Assembly: GCA_025201365.1 (NCBI GenBank)
Contig: JAIXMF010000006.1
Coordinates: forward strand, 310,001-374,000
Source: Syncephalis plumigaleata
Taxonomy: Eukaryota; Zoopagomycota; Zoopagomycetes; Zoopagales; Piptocephalidaceae
Length of the DNA stretch: 64,000 nucleotides
Direction: 5' to 3'
Each line of letters opens with the position of its first letter. Within the stretch, counting starts at the first letter, position 1. This document shows positions 23,132 to 34,986 of the stretch, piece by piece. Both the position numbers and the translations under genes were made by a program. The notes beneath the pieces are model-generated. The model was not told the DNA's origin and did no database searches. It saw only the letters and a program-made list of their open reading frames with translations.

Positions 23132-23369
23132 GACATGGCAATATCCAACTATACTAGTACACTTGTATCATCTACCTTATAGAATTGATGATGATAGTTA
23201 TCGCTATCAATAAATGATCCATTACTGAATACTGAATTGTTATTATTATCATGCTATGTCAATTGGCATTTCTATGGTGATAATGGTGTTAACAATTGTG
23301 TTAATCTATTTATTGATAAACTGCAAAAGCTAAAGGATAAATGCGCAAATTGGATGGAAAAACACTGTA

Positions 23370-24370
23370 GTTGTACTGAAGTGTACAATCAAGTAGGAAT
23401 GCAATAACAAGGCGGTGATTTTATATGCCAAACAATGTCATCATTCGTTTGTATTAGATTCGTGTATATACGTAGATTGATGCGATTTGATTATAACTAA
23501 TTGCTTGTTGAGTTATTTTTATCCTATGTACTACGATTAAGGAACAATCGAATAAAACAACAACAGCAATAGTACAAGTAGGATGAAACGACTACTACTT
23601 ATCTATCCTTCTATCTCTGTAACTTCTAATATTATATAAGGATAGTTGTAGCAACATTTCAAGTACGGCTACCCCTTTTCCCTTCTTCTCAGGTGGTGGT
23701 TGTATGGATATAAACATACAAATAATACACGCATATCACTCATCCAGTTATAATAGTGAATGCAAACACACGGCAACCCTTTTTTCATCAATTAACTCAA
23801 TTACCTTTCTTCTTCAGATACACCTATTTCACCAAGGCTTATCCTTCTTACTCTCTTACTCACTTACTCACTTATTCGCTTTCTTAAACTATTTATCTCG
23901 CTAATCTTTTGGTCTTGGTGTGATTACTATCAACTATTTACTGATAGAGGAATCGCAGTTTTTCTTTTTCCAATACCAAGTCATCTCTTGCTTTTTTATC
24001 ACGGCTTTTTTCTTTCTATTTAAATAGGAGCTACTGCATTGATATCCATCAGAGCGGTACAGCAACAATAACAATAACAACAATTCACTTCACAACACAA
24101 TATCACACTCTTGACCCGCTTCTAACACACACACATTGTATTTCATACACTTCTACATTCATTCATTCATACATATATTTCTACGGTCAAACTCACCTCA
24201 TTACCATTATTGCATACCGTCGTTCCATCTATGCGGCATTCATAAGGAACAACTAGGCATTCGTACATTCTTTTTACTTGTTAAAGCAACTCGAATCAAA
24301 CAAAGTAGCAATCTATTACGTGTAGCATCGCAGCATATTAGTAGAGTGTCATTGGTATTAGTCCAAGAGA
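23370..24370. other. Intergenic region and promoter of the CSC1-like gene
   Basis: AT-rich, with pyrimidine-rich tracts (23650-23900) and CA-rich sequence near 24125. No gene recognised. The pyrimidine-rich part is typical of the leaders seen upstream of other genes in this window. Confidence 0.4.
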
Positions 24371-27300
24371 ATGGCCTCTATAGAAACCCGCGAGGTTAAT
24401 ACATCGTTTGTAGGCCTTGCGACCCAGCTAGGCTTCTCATGGGGTATTACGGTGGTGTGCGTGTGCTCCTTTGAAGTATTGCGTCGTTCAAACGACTACA
24501 ACATCTTTACACGCCAAGATGTAGACTTGCCAAGTAAGTGCGCAATGAAAAGCAATCGATCCATGTGAAATCTTTTTACTTAACCGTATATTTTCTTTAC
24601 CTATCTATCATCTATCTATTGCACGTTAGAAATCCTACCCCGCCTATTCCTCCAGGTTTATTCAGATGGATTCCCGCCACATTGAAATTATCGGAGGAGT
24701 TTATGCTGTCACACACGGGTTTGGATACCGTCATGTATCTACGCTTTTTGAAAACATCATTTCGCTTAATGATGATCTCTACGCTCATTATCGCTAGTAC
24801 GCTTATGCCGTTAAATCGTAGTAGTAGCTCGACTGCTCTGTCAACGAACACGACGCAACCTGTCGCTACGAAACATAATGTTGAACTCGAAATATTCTCA
24901 ATGTCTCAGATCCCTAGTAATAGTCCGGTGCTTTACGTACATATGATTCTAACGTATGTATTGACCGCGCTTACCATTTGGCTATTCTATCGGGATATGC
25001 AAGCCTACGAGCATCTTAGTCGTGAATTCAATCTTAGTCGCGTTAAGGATGGCATGCTATGCGCGAGAACAGTCATGGTGACTGAATTGCCCAAACATCT
25101 ACGCTCGGATGAAAGTCTACGCCATTACTTTACGAGTCTCGGTATTGGTCAGTGGAGAAGGCGATGGTACTAAGGAGTTCCGGTAAATTGCATCGACGTT
25201 AGCAAGGCGCGAGCATCATCTACAAGAGCTGGAACGATTGCACGTCGAGTTGGCGGGTAACATCCTAAGTGCCGTGGAAGCACGTAGATCGGAACGTCGT
25301 ACTAGCGCGGAGAACAACCTACACCACAATCAAGAGATGACGACCATCAATGAACCCAATGAACATCATGATATAGTATTGGTTCGAACGGAGGAATCGA
25401 TCGGTGATACGACATCCTCATCTCCCTTACGTATAGGAGAGGCCGCTCGACCTGCCATCGCCACCGAGGAGGGTCACACGATGATGTCGACTATATCACG
25501 TGCACTTGGATTGCTCTCGCCCGGACCGTCAAGTGCCGTGATGCAACGTGCCTCCACCAATATCTTGAATGCTGCCACCACGGGAAATCAATCTAGAAAT
25601 ATCCTATCGCTTGAACCGAACGTCTCGATGGATCACGATGCCAACTTCAATATTTGGCATACGCTAATGCAATTACCACGTAGAGCACTGGATCCATTCC
25701 AACCGATGCGTCTAAGTGTACGTTCACATCCAACACGACAACAGCCGGCTATCGATTATCATTTACGTAAATTCAATAAGCAAGATCGACGTGTGGCGGA
25801 ACTTCGTGCTTCGTACACGCAGGATGCAAAACCCACCGCTACCGGGTTTGTCACATTTGTACATCCGGCATCGGCTCAATTGTGCGCGCAAAGTCTTATT
25901 AGCGTTGACTCGGGTAGATGTCGTATTCGAATGGCACCCACACCGAGTGATATCATTTGGCAGAATCACAAGGTGAATCTAGCCTCGCGACGAGCTCGTA
26001 GAACAACCGTTAACATTGCCGTGTCGTAAGTAGTCATTTTCACATGATGATATCACCAACCATATTGACTAATTGCTCCTCCTTATTATGTTGTGCATCA
26101 TTTAGTGTTCTAACCGTGTTCTGGTTCTTCTTCTTATCGGGTGTGCTCGTATTGGCCGATGCAGACAAGATCTTCGGTATCAAGAGTTCGGATGAAAACG
26201 TACCGAATAGTACCCGATTAATAAGTGCACTTGTTAAGAATACACTGCCCACAGCAATTATCGCTTTGCTCATGTCAATTCTACCTTATATTCTTCTAAG
26301 TAAGTGATTACTTATATAGAGTGCCATTTTACTTATCTTGCAACTATTAGGTATTTCCGAGCGTACCGAATCATTACCCACCTATTCCACCGTGGAGGCA
26401 GTTACAATACGTCGCTATTTCTTATTCTTTATCTTTAACGTTTTTATTGTATTTCTACTGGGAAGAAGTTTCCTCGAATCATTCGTCAATATCATTGCCG
26501 GTGTCGCCACTATTTATGACACACTTGGCGTGGCTATTCCACGAGTAAGTGAACAACATACTTGTCATATTACATGATACTTATAACAATGTTACTATTA
26601 GGGTGCTACCTTCTTTATTAACTATATTGTGTTTTCTACGTGTATTCATTCACTCGAACTGGTTCAACTATTCGTACCAATCGTCTACGGGGTATTCGTG
26701 ACATCGGGACTCATTCGCAATACACCGCGCTCCTTTCAACACCGAACTTCACCGCTCAACTTTCCTTACTTTTACTATTTCCCGTTACATATTCTTATGC
26801 TAGTGATCTCCCTGATCTACGCCGTTATCAATCCACTTATTCTGATATTCGGTGCCATCTACTTTGCCACGGCCTATCTAATATTCAAGCATCAGTTTGC
26901 CTATGCTTACGTGCGTCGCTACGAGACAGGTGGACGATACTGGCGCAAGGCATTCAGCTACACCATTACCAGCTTGCTACTTGTACAAATCACGATGATA
27001 GGTGTGCTCTCATTGAAAAGCATGACCATTGCTAGTTTAGCTCTAGCACCGCTTATTCTTCTTACCATTATCTTTTGTGGTGGTGTCGTAAAACATTCTA
27101 TCATCGTATCAAGTTTATCCCGCTTGAAGCATTACGCGACACCGGTGTGATGGTGGTCGATCGTACACACGAACATGTTGGCGATACGAGTGTCGCATTA
27201 GATGGACGACCGGTCATCACAGATGCCAAACGACGAGGTGGCGTTGATGTTGTCAGTTTCGTGCAAGGATCACCTGGTAGTCCTGGTGCTGAGGCACCTA

Positions 27301-28788
27301 CACCGGCACCACCATTGGATACAGTACGAAATCAGGCAATGATGCGATTCCATAATAATATCGATCATTATGGTGGACCTGGACTTTATTCGGCTGGTCC
27401 ACCGTCTAACGCCACACGCAGTTCACATGAGCATATTGACACGGGTGATGACGATAAAAATAGTAGTGACAAGCAGGAAGAGCAACAAACAGGAGAGATA
27501 AGATGTTGCCAGTGAATCAGGATGATATCGAAGATGCCGAATTGTCCAGTTTGAATTCAGCCGATCTTCAACCATCACCGCACGTAGTCAACAAACCCTA
27601 CTTCTTTCCACCTACTCGACCCGAGGACAATGTGTCAACTAGGAAAGATACCGAGTCACCACCTAGTGATAGTAATGGTGGTGCTACATCATCAGCCTCG
27701 CCTTATTTAATACGAGATCGTGGTGTGGGTTCCACCGTCTCTGCCGATATGGCTTATCCATCATCACACGTAACGGGTATGCAACGTACGGATACGGCCA
27801 ATACAGCATCTTCAGTATCCACGTCAATTGCAGGCGGTTCCTCCATTGCTCCTCCTTCTAATCCACGTCGATTCCATTGGCCATCTCGTCCATTCTTAAA
27901 TAAGAGCAAGAATGCCCAGCATCATTATAATAATGATGGATTACCACCATATCGTCGTTTGAATCGTACATCATCACAGCAAAGTCGTGCTAATCTACCG
28001 ATTATAGCTAGTGCTTCTACGAGTGCCTGCTACGCTGCTACCGCTGCTGCCACTGCTGCTGCAGTCACCGGTAAACGAAACATCTTCCAGCGTGTCTCAT
28101 TGATCTACATCGACCGTTAACTGTACAAATACCATCACCGACAACTGAACGACCACATCAGCCAGAGACATCGCCGTATTTCAATAGTGAACAAGGCGGC
28201 TACTCACTCGCTAGTAATCAAGCTCATAATGGTGGTGCAAGCACGTTACCTGATCATTCCATTTCCTCGAATAGTCCCGCCATGGATGTACGTGCTGATC
28301 TTGTTCGTGGTCATGCCACACATACATCCTATCCGAATCCGTATACACCACAGCGTAGAAGTGCACCTACTCGTCGTTATCCTCAAGATCTAACGTATGA
28401 CGTTGATGACGACGTCTACATTGATCCAGATGTCATTCGCCCATTGTCATGGCATTTATGGCTACCCAACAATCCTGTACGACGTCTATTCGATTTGGAT
28501 GCCACCACGGAAATAGACACGTCGCTTATCAGCTCTAGATCAAGACACGATGGTCGTATTGGTGCCTTTGATAGAAATGGCTATTTCATACCATCACAAT
28601 ATCAATGGCTAGGTGGTTTCCCCTCCAATATGGTAGTCGACCATGACTCGCATCACTTCACGACCAGTATCGGCTTAACGAGTATGGGCATGACAAGTAT
28701 GGGCGTGAATAGTTGTGCATCAAGTAATAATAGTGCAGATGAAGATGATGAACATGAATCTACGGGACAACCACCCGTTGTAAGATAG
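24371..28788 (+). CDS. CSC1/OSCA/TMEM63-family calcium-permeable channel
   Basis: ATG 24371 opens MASIETREVNTSFVGLATQ with a first membrane helix (GITVVCVCSFEVL). Exon 2 has GLFRWIPATLKLSEEFMLSH and GLDTVMYLRFLK, the N-terminal RSN1_TM signature, then further helices and RTVMVTELPKHLRSDESLRHYF, the start of the cytosolic PHM7 domain. This ends in AKPTATGFVTFVHPASAQL and APTPSDIIWQNHKVN. The channel core follows in exons with FFFLSGVLVLADA, TVEAVTIRRYFLFFIFNVF, NYIVFSTCIHSLELVQL, FPLHILMLVISLIYAVINP and GAIYFATAYLIFKHQFAYAY. The C-terminus is long and disordered, with LPLSW-like RPLSWHLWLPNNP near the end. The family conducts Ca2+ on osmotic or mechanical stimulation at the plasma membrane. 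At least five apparent single-base losses (near 25149, 25199, 27093, 27510 and 28095) split the frame. Confidence 0.88.
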
Positions 28789-28847
28789 ACACATCCTCTA
28801 TACTCGATTGTGCTTACTTACCTTATGTGTCTCCTTCTTATCATGTC

Positions 28848-28875
28848 ACCTGCATCAATGCAGGTTATCAATAAA
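28848..28875 (+). terminator. Stem-loop plus AATAAA after the CSC1-like gene
   Basis: A perfect 8-bp stem (ACCTGCAT, 2-nt loop, ATGCAGGT) at 28848-28865 is followed 4 bp later by AATAAA at 28870-28875, about 80 bp after the stop codon. This is the likely 3'-end signal. Confidence 0.5.
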
Positions 28876-29373
28876 AATATTACATTTCTTTTTCTTCTTT
28901 ATTTATTTCTTCTTATCAGTGGGGTAATATCGTGTGTGTGTGTGTTACGCAATACTGTTTTCCTCCTTCTATTTTCATAAGGAATGGGGTGAATACACAG
29001 TTATACAGTTATACAACCCATACATTCAACTGCATGTACATCCAAATGCCGATGAGAAAGGGGCATATGAATGTGTGTGGATGTGTGGATGTGGATGTGG
29101 ATGTATGCGTGTAATTTCATCGTCATCATCATCATTGTCATCATCTATGAATCTTTGGTTTGTTATGATTTGAAATATTTTAAAAAGGCCAAATCTCACT
29201 CACACAGAGTGTAGCATGTGTATCACTTGTTCCTTTTCCATTTCATTTCTAACACTTTGTCGCCTATCGACGATAACGCGTCGTTGTCGTCATTCTTGTT
29301 CTTCTCTGTCTGTTAGTTCGTGTTTGTTTATCTTCTTTCTATTCCGTTGTCTGTCTAAATTAATATCTGAAGT
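28876..29373. other. Spacer between the CSC1-like and debranching-enzyme genes
   Basis: Contains GT repeats near 28933-28943, a GGATGT repeat near 29077-29105 and a TCA repeat near 29118-29145. No gene seen. It should include the glycogen debranching enzyme promoter. Confidence 0.4.
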
Positions 29374-32300
29374 ATGGCACCACTTCATGTGTATACCGTG
29401 CCACTCAATTCAGATGGCTTACCTTCGTTAAAGGTGTGTTCTACTACTAGTATGCTTGTATGCTTGTATGCCCGTATGCTTGTTTATCTAACTGATATCT
29501 ATCTACAGTATATGCGCCTTCCACCACCTGGTACTGAGGGCTATACACTACGCTTTGTATTGCCACTTGGTAGTAATGTGGGCGAGAATGCTACCTTGTA
29601 TATAAATTATCCGACTGAGGAGTAAGTAGTCTACACTGACTGTATGCATAGTTGGCATAAACACGCGTACTAATACTTGACTTTGCTTGTAGTGCAACCA
29701 CCTTTGTGCGCAATCAATTCAATTCACAAAAGTAAGTATATCCATCATAATGATGATGATCATCATCATCCACTTCTTTACTCATGTTGCTCATTTTACT
29801 CATTTTACTTGTTTTGTTTATTTGTTGTTTATTATTTCTAGATTTGTCGGCGGAGTTTTCGAGGACCGTTTTTCTGATGTAAAAATTCACCGACATGTGG
29901 GTGCATTCCAGTATTATCTGGAATTGGACGTATCATCGACGCGTATGCCACCACGCGTGCATCTACCGACAGCTAGCCAACAGCGAATCGGCTACTTCGT
30001 CGTGGAACCAATCATGTTCATCGAACGTGCATCGGGTTCTTCGTCAACTACCTCGACGGAATCACTCGGTCTAGACGGTGTCGTTCTTCAGAGTGTCGTG
30101 CCAAAATGGCTAGGTCCTCTTAGTCAGTGGCCGCGTCAAATGGCAAATGCAGCCACGCTCGGGTATAATCTCATTCATTATGCACCGATGCAAGCACGCG
30201 GCCAATCCAACTCGCCTTACTCCCTCTACGACCAGCTAGCCCTATCGAATGACTTATTCACTGATCAGCCGGATCTTACCTCGGAAGAAGAGCGTTGGCA
30301 GGCATTGGAACGTGTTCTGAAACAGATTGAAACGGAATACGGTGTACTCGCGGTAGCCGATGTTGTGCTCAATCACACGGCCGATAATAGTCCATGGCTT
30401 CATGAACATCCAGAATCTGGTAAGAAATATAGAGGTACAGAAAAACGACTGTTCCATCATTAATGATGTCAATGATTAGGATACAATCTCGAGAACTCAC
30501 CTCATTTGATTCCTGCCTATGAATTGGATGAGGCACTATTACAGCTGTCGGCCGAATTGTCCTCGGTCTATCATGCACCGAGCGATCTAAAGAGCGAGGA
30601 TGACTTGCAAGCGGTAATGCGGGTTATTCAAGAACAAGTACTACCAAAGCTAAAACTATGGGAGTACTATATCATCGATGTTGATCGAGCAGTGCACAAT
30701 GTCACAAGCATATGTCGCAAACGAAGAACTCGGTCCTATCGATTCCCCTACCGGATAACCTTGTTCAACAAGCGATGGCCGATCAAGCTAGTCTATTCAC
30801 GAAATTAGCCGTGCAAGATGATCATCCAGGTGTACGCTTCGGCAAGGAGGTCAACATGAATGCCGCCATTCCATTTGTACTCGCGCTATGTGCTGACGCG
30901 GCAATTCACAACGAGCAAATGCTTGCACCCGGTGGTGGATGGCCCAAGGATATCGTCGACAAAGCGTGCGACAAACTAAAGGAAATAGTCAACGCGGTGA
31001 ATCTGCCATTCTACAAGACGTGCGATGCCGATATGGCGGCCGTGATCACCAATGTGACGAACACCCTACGCTACGAACGACTCGACGTGCATGGTCCGAA
31101 GCGTGGTGCCATCTCCCGCGACAATCCATTGATCACCACGTACTTTACGCGATTGCCACTTAACGACGTGACAAGTGTACACTCAAAGGAGGCGCGTGTT
31201 CTTGCGAATAACGGTTGGATCTGGGGCGGTAATCCATTACAAGACTTCGCCTCATCCGGGTCATCCGCCTATCTACGTCGTGACGTGATTGTATGGGGGA
31301 TTGTGTTAAACTACGCTACGGCAATGATCGCGCGGATAATCCATGGCTATGGGATCATATGACCGAGTACACCAAACGGATGGCCACCTACTTCCAAGGT
31401 TTCCGTCTCGATAACTGCCATTCAACGCCGCTACCATTGGCGGAACACGTACTTGATGCCGCGCGTACCGTTCGTCCCAATCTCTATGTGACGGCCGAGT
31501 TATTCACGGGTGATGAAGAATTGACATTACCTTTGTAAGTCGACTCGGTATTCATTCGTTGGTACGCGAGAGTATGCGTGCCGACGATGTACGTGAACTA
31601 AGTCGATTGGTGCATCGTTATGGTGGTATACCTATCGGTTCATTCGACGAGGAATCGCGATGCATCAAGGGTACTATTGAGAATGAACAGGGCGAGCAAG
31701 TGCCATGCCTATTCTTCCTATACAGCCACGAGCACCACATGCTATATTCATGGATTGTACTCATGACAATGAGACGCCGCAGCAACGACGTACCATCGAG
31801 GACACGCTACCCAATGCAGCCGTCGTAAGTATGGCTTGTTGCGCCACGGTAGTGTACGCGGCTACGACGAGTTATTCCCGAAACTATTGGATCTAGTTCA
31901 AGAGCAGCGACACTATCGTATCTTGAGCAATCCACTTGCGGAGGGTATCGGTCATTTGAAGCAGAAACTACAATTGCTACACGCTAAAATGGCACACGAT
32001 GGATGTAATGAGATATTTGTGCATCAAGAGAACCAGTACATACTGGTGCATCGACAGAATCCACTCACCCGACAAGGCTACTACTCATGCTCATGCCTAC
32101 TTTAAAGGATTTGATACGCATAGTTATAGTAAGTAATCTAAACTAGAACAGTGATGAAATGATATACTTATACCGTAAACTGTATAGTGGCACCCACCGT
32201 ATTACGAGGCACAAAGGTAAAAACACTATTCAGTGGACGTATTCAAGTCACCGGTGAGGAACCACCTGTCAGTGCCATAGAACTATGGGGTATTCCCGCC

Positions 32301-34808
32301 GAGATCGTGGATGTGGCACCGTTAACCATTGAGGAGGGCCAAGATGATCATGGCCAATGGACCAAGTTAACCCTGCCATCTGATTTCCACCCGGTAGTAT
32401 TGTCATGCTAGAGACAAATGTCGAGCATGTCAATGGACTTGAAGAGTTTATCAGTGCAAAGGCCGATGAGCCAATGCACAATTTGTCACCTATCGAGTTA
32501 ACATTGCACTCTATCGATGCAGCGAGGAGGAACAAGATACCACACGTAAGAAGTGATTTATTGCATATTAATTGATGACAGAAATAGACTAACTTACTCG
32601 TAACTATGATTATATTGAATAGCGGGTAATGATGTCTATCATATTCCTAATTATGGAACATTGCCCTATTGTGGATTAGAAGGATTCATGTCGGTATTGC
32701 GTAGTGTCATTAGCAATAATGATCTTGGTCATCCGTTGTGTGACCATGTACGTAGTGGTCGTTGGGCCTTGGATTACATTGTAATCGTATTGAGCGGTAA
32801 GTATCATGCTACTATTCTATACCATTGATTGTTATACTAATGCATATGCATATGTATACATATATATTACAATCTAATAGACATGCCGATGCTTATCCTG
32901 CCTTGAAGCCATTGCATCAATGGTTCACTGAACGTGTGACACGCATTAAACAAGCACCCGACTTTTTAATGCCAAAACTATTCTCGCTACTCGTACGCAC
33001 TGCGTATTATGCGGCAGTGGAGCGTGCCTCATACCAAATGACCTCGATGGTACACAAGAGCGAGTTGGCCAAATCATTGGCCCTATGCTCGTTGCAAATG
33101 GTAGGAAAGGTGCCGTCCACCGGTCTACGTCCCACCTCCAGCGATGCATGCTTAGCGGCCGGACTCACCCACTTCACCGTGCGTCACATGAGATGCTGGG
33201 GACGTGACACGTTCATCGCTCTACACGGTCTACTCGTGGCTACCGGTCGGTTTGACGTGGCACGCGAGCATATACTCGCCTTCGCCGAGAACGTACGTCA
33301 CGGTCTCATCCCGAATCTACTCGATAGTGCACGTAAACCACGCTATAACGCACGTGATGCTGCCTGGTGGTTCACACAAGCCGTGAAGGACTATTGTAAA
33401 GCGGCACCGGAGGGAGTTGATCTATTGCAAGTAGTCGTGCGACGTCGTTTCCCCAAAGACGATTGCTATGTTGATCCATCCTCGGACGAGGCATACGTGA
33501 GTCCGTCTTCACTCGGCGAGATCCTACACGAGATATGTCAACGACATGCCAATGGTATTCATTTCCGTGAATGGAATGCCGGTCCCAACCTCGATCATGC
33601 CATGCAAGAGGCAGGCTTCCAGATTGACATTGACACCGATCTCGACACGGGTCTAGTGAAGGGTGGTAACATTTGGAATTGCGGCACTTGGATGGATAAA
33701 ATGGGCGACTCCCATAAGGCGGGCAATTATGGCCAACCGGCGACACCGCGTGACGGTGCACCCATCGAGATTACCGGTCTCATCAAGTCGACGGTCACTT
33801 GGTTGAGTGAACTACACGAACAGGGTAAATTCGCGCATAAAGGTGTCATTATTTCACGTAAGTAACAAGTACAACAACAGCAACTATCCTACTGATGTAT
33901 TAATATATATATATGTATGTATGTATCTTGTATGATAATAGGTCAAGGAATGACACCAAAGCTGTTTAGCTACAAAACATGGAGTCAGTGTATTCAAGAT
34001 TCATTCGAACGACACTTTTACGTGCCACTTAACCCGGCAGATGATCATAAATACGTGATCGACACGTCCCTTGTCAATCGACGTGGTATTTACAAGGACA
34101 CATACGGTGGTAGTAAATCCTACGCTGATTATCAATTCCGACCCAATTTCGCCGTAGCCATGGTAGTAGTAAGTGTTATTTGATACAATCTATACATCTT
34201 TCTTTATTATACTGTTATTGTTACTATTAGGCACCTGAACTATTTGATGCTCAACATGCACAACAAGTGTTATGGCAAGCACAGGAACATCTATTAGGAC
34301 CTATTGGCATGCGTACACTCGATCCAGCTGATTGGGCATATCGTGGTAATTACAATAATGCTGATGATTCAGAGGATAGAAACATAGCTCATGGATTCAA
34401 CTATCATCAAGGACCAGTAAGTTACAAACAAAAACAAAAACGTATTGCATCAATATTTACATTATATATTTATTACTAGGAATGGGTCTGGTGTACCGGT
34501 TATTTCCTACGTGCTCTTGCTCTATTCGACACAGGAGCATCTATGGTAAGTGTGACACTCATCAATGTGATATACTGTAATCTATTAACTAATCAATGTG
34601 GTAATAGTCATCAAAAGTAGGCACAGTGATCAATCAAGCATTACGTAATTTCAGTGATGCAGTAAAAACAAATGCATTTGCCGGTCTACCTGAACTAACC
34701 AATGCCAATGGCAGTCATTGCGCTGATTCATGTGCCACACAAGCATGGTCAGCTGGCACAATCCTTAGTTTATTAGATCAACTTACACCGAAGAAGTGTC
34801 AGTTCTAA
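29374..34808 (+). CDS. GDB1: Glycogen debranching enzyme (4-alpha-glucanotransferase and amylo-1,6-glucosidase)
   Basis: ATG 29374 starts [20 protein letters not shown]; exons at 29509-29622, 29693-29731 and from 29842 continue with [19 protein letters not shown] and [15 protein letters not shown]. The transferase half has [51 protein letters not shown] (nucleophile Asp, near 31405) and [12 protein letters not shown] (acid Glu, near 31500). The glucosidase half (GH133) has [69 protein letters not shown] and [12 protein letters not shown]. The end is [17 protein letters not shown] with TAA at 34806-34808. Coding length fits the usual ~1500 residues. The enzyme works with phosphorylase in cytosolic glycogen breakdown. 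Several apparent one-base losses occur (for example GGGGG near 31297), but both active sites are present. Confidence 0.93.
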
Positions 34809-34986
34809 TATCAATGCTAATATCAGTTCCTATTAATAAATTCATTACTACATCTCTACATGATAATACAAATGAACATTGCTGTGATTATTGTAGGGTT
34901 ATTTCGTATTTTTATATTTTATTATTATAGAATGCATACTATGTTTAATGTGTATTAGTAAATGTTAAGATTAGGTATTGACTACA

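Larger units (their letters stand above)
22781..23367 (-). mobile_element. Miniature Fanzor-type DNA transposon, copy A
   Basis: A 587-bp element in TA target duplications (22779-22780 and 23368-23369). Its terminal inverted repeats match over about 30 bp: both ends read CAG, two variable bases, then TTTTTCCATCCAATTTGCGCA inward. Read on the minus strand, it aligns almost end to end with copy B at 61828-62367. The first 300 bp differ at only scattered sites, and the last 150 bp before the right terminus diverge and carry an extra GC-rich block. The only coding signal is a Fanzor/TnpB C-terminal tail. TA duplications and CAG-starting ends fit Tc1/mariner-like boundaries, a setting in which Fanzor1 genes are known. 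The N-terminal nuclease lobes are absent, so the copy is non-autonomous. Confidence 0.82.

Noticed and set aside
24371-28788. Reading the broken CSC1 and debranching genes as decayed pseudogenes
   Set aside because: Breaks are single-base, all in the same direction, and shared by essential genes such as MCM5 and elongin C; motifs and splice sites are otherwise intact, so sequence error is likelier than decay.
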